Positions 49,646 through 50,212 of a stretch of DNA of 50,212 nucleotides are shown one piece after another; positions within the stretch are counted from its first letter, which is position 1; each line of letters opens with the position of its first letter. The stretch comes from Deltaproteobacteria bacterium. Its GTDB lineage: Bacteria > Desulfobacterota > Desulfarculia > Adiutricales > Adiutricaceae. Position numbers and translations under genes: made by a program. The notes beneath the pieces are model-generated. The model was given only the letters and a program-made list of their open reading frames with translations. It ran no database searches and was not told the origin of the DNA. Location: NCBI GenBank assembly GCA_031263485.1, contig JAISFS010000237.1, forward strand, positions 1-50,212. The letters are read 5' to 3'.

Positions 49646-50212
49646 GGTTCCTCCTTCGTGAAGGCGCATGCCGCGTCAGGCGGCGTCCCGGCACCCGCGC
49701 GCCGGGTCGCGGCGGGTGCCTGTCCAGTCCTCCGCCGCCCGTATCCGGCGCCTTCGGGCGTCGGCGGGCGACGGGATAGGGGCGTCTCGGCGTCAACGGT
49801 CCGGGCCGGGGAGTTAGCTTGGAGCTTCGGGCCCGGGGCAAGGGTGAGGGGTCAGCCACGGCTGGCCGCGGCGCCGCCGGGTTCCTCGGCGGGCTCCGGG
49901 TTCAGCGGCGGGGAAGGCGTCTGGAGCGACGCGCGAGCCCTGATCGTGCGGGGCGCACTCCGGCACGGGGAACGGCGGACGCGCACTGGCGGCGGGACGG
50001 GCCTGCTGGAAGGCGTATCCTCGCGCGGATCCCGGAGATGCGGCGCCGGTTCGCGCTGCCTCCGCACGGTCTCGTGCTCGCGGTCCCGGGCGGGACGGCC
50101 TGCGGGAACGGCCTTGCGGGTCGGGGCCGGGTGGCTTCGGCGGCCCACGCCCACGATCGGTCCGGCCCGGGATCAAACGATCCGGAAGGGCCGCCGGTCG
50201 CCGGGGGCCTCG
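49646..50212. other. GC-rich region upstream of cooS
   Basis: There is no convincing gene. An inverted repeat at 49689-49719 may be a leader hairpin. I see no clear -24/-12 or -35/-10 promoter on the minus strand. Confidence 0.4.
49689..49719 (-). promoter_or_regulatory. Inverted repeat in the cooS leader
   Basis: GGCACCCGC pairs perfectly with GCGGGTGCC over a 13-base loop, about 45-75 bp upstream of the cooS start. It could be a regulator site (CooA-type sites are also dyads) or an mRNA leader hairpin. Confidence 0.4.

Overview
This window looks like a GC-rich member of the Desulfobacterota (delta-proteobacterial, Desulfovibrio-like) lineage. The support is a Ni-Fe CO dehydrogenase with a CX2C D-cluster motif next to a CooF-type ferredoxin, a NifA-like sigma-54 activator, many -24/-12 promoters, and Gram-negative envelope proteins. 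Coding density is low: the genes I accept sum to about 29 kb of 50.2 kb. The gaps hold decayed gene pieces, simple repeats and regulatory DNA. This suggests a genome in decay or under recombination, for example a host-associated lineage; that is inference.

Bases 480-16100 hold an envelope-decoration locus that has been duplicated and partly triplicated. Units A (480-4601) and B (9400-13509) each carry a long regulatory region, a PAP2 phosphatase and an LtaS/OpgB-like phosphotransferase. Unit C (13900-15150) has only the regulatory region. Between A and B lie a GT2-GtrA fusion and a polytopic GT-C-like transferase, together resembling a GtrABC surface-glycan system. Relics of the phosphotransferase (4853-4940, 8540-8860) and of the GT2 gene (13795-13872) show repeated recombination.

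The most unusual feature is the regulatory region. Each copy has a sigma-70-type promoter followed by two tandem modules. A module is a sigma-54 promoter, a CT dinucleotide tract of variable length starting at the -12 element and covering the predicted transcription start, about 60-90 nt of partly conserved sequence, a small pyrimidine/purine hairpin (weak in one module), and a rho-independent terminator. There are six modules, each predicting a free-standing RNA of about 135-165 nt. A dyad TTGYCG-N4-CGRCRW lies 92-93 bp upstream of the second promoter in all three copies. The design recalls the multi-copy sigma-54-dependent Qrr small RNAs of Vibrio, with a slippage-prone repeat at the start site.

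From 16125 to 24060 there are a class I methyltransferase, a small unknown protein with its own sigma-54-like promoter, a TfoX N-terminal-domain protein, a beta-barrel outer-membrane protein, and long non-coding stretches. From 24089 to 30822 come carA-carB (CarB has a Ser/Val-rich insert between its two halves) and the NifA-like activator. From 31433 to 41573 there are an Rpn/PD-(D/E)XK-like gene, an O-methyltransferase-like gene, two DppBC-type permeases without visible partners, two Hsp20 chaperones, a TrmJ-type methyltransferase and an orphan PotD-like binding protein. From 42249 to 45790 an AT-rich island holds an AAA-ATPase/nuclease (DUF1703-type) gene flanked by direct repeats and a fragment of a second copy. 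The window ends with a secreted thermonuclease-like protein and cooS-cooF.
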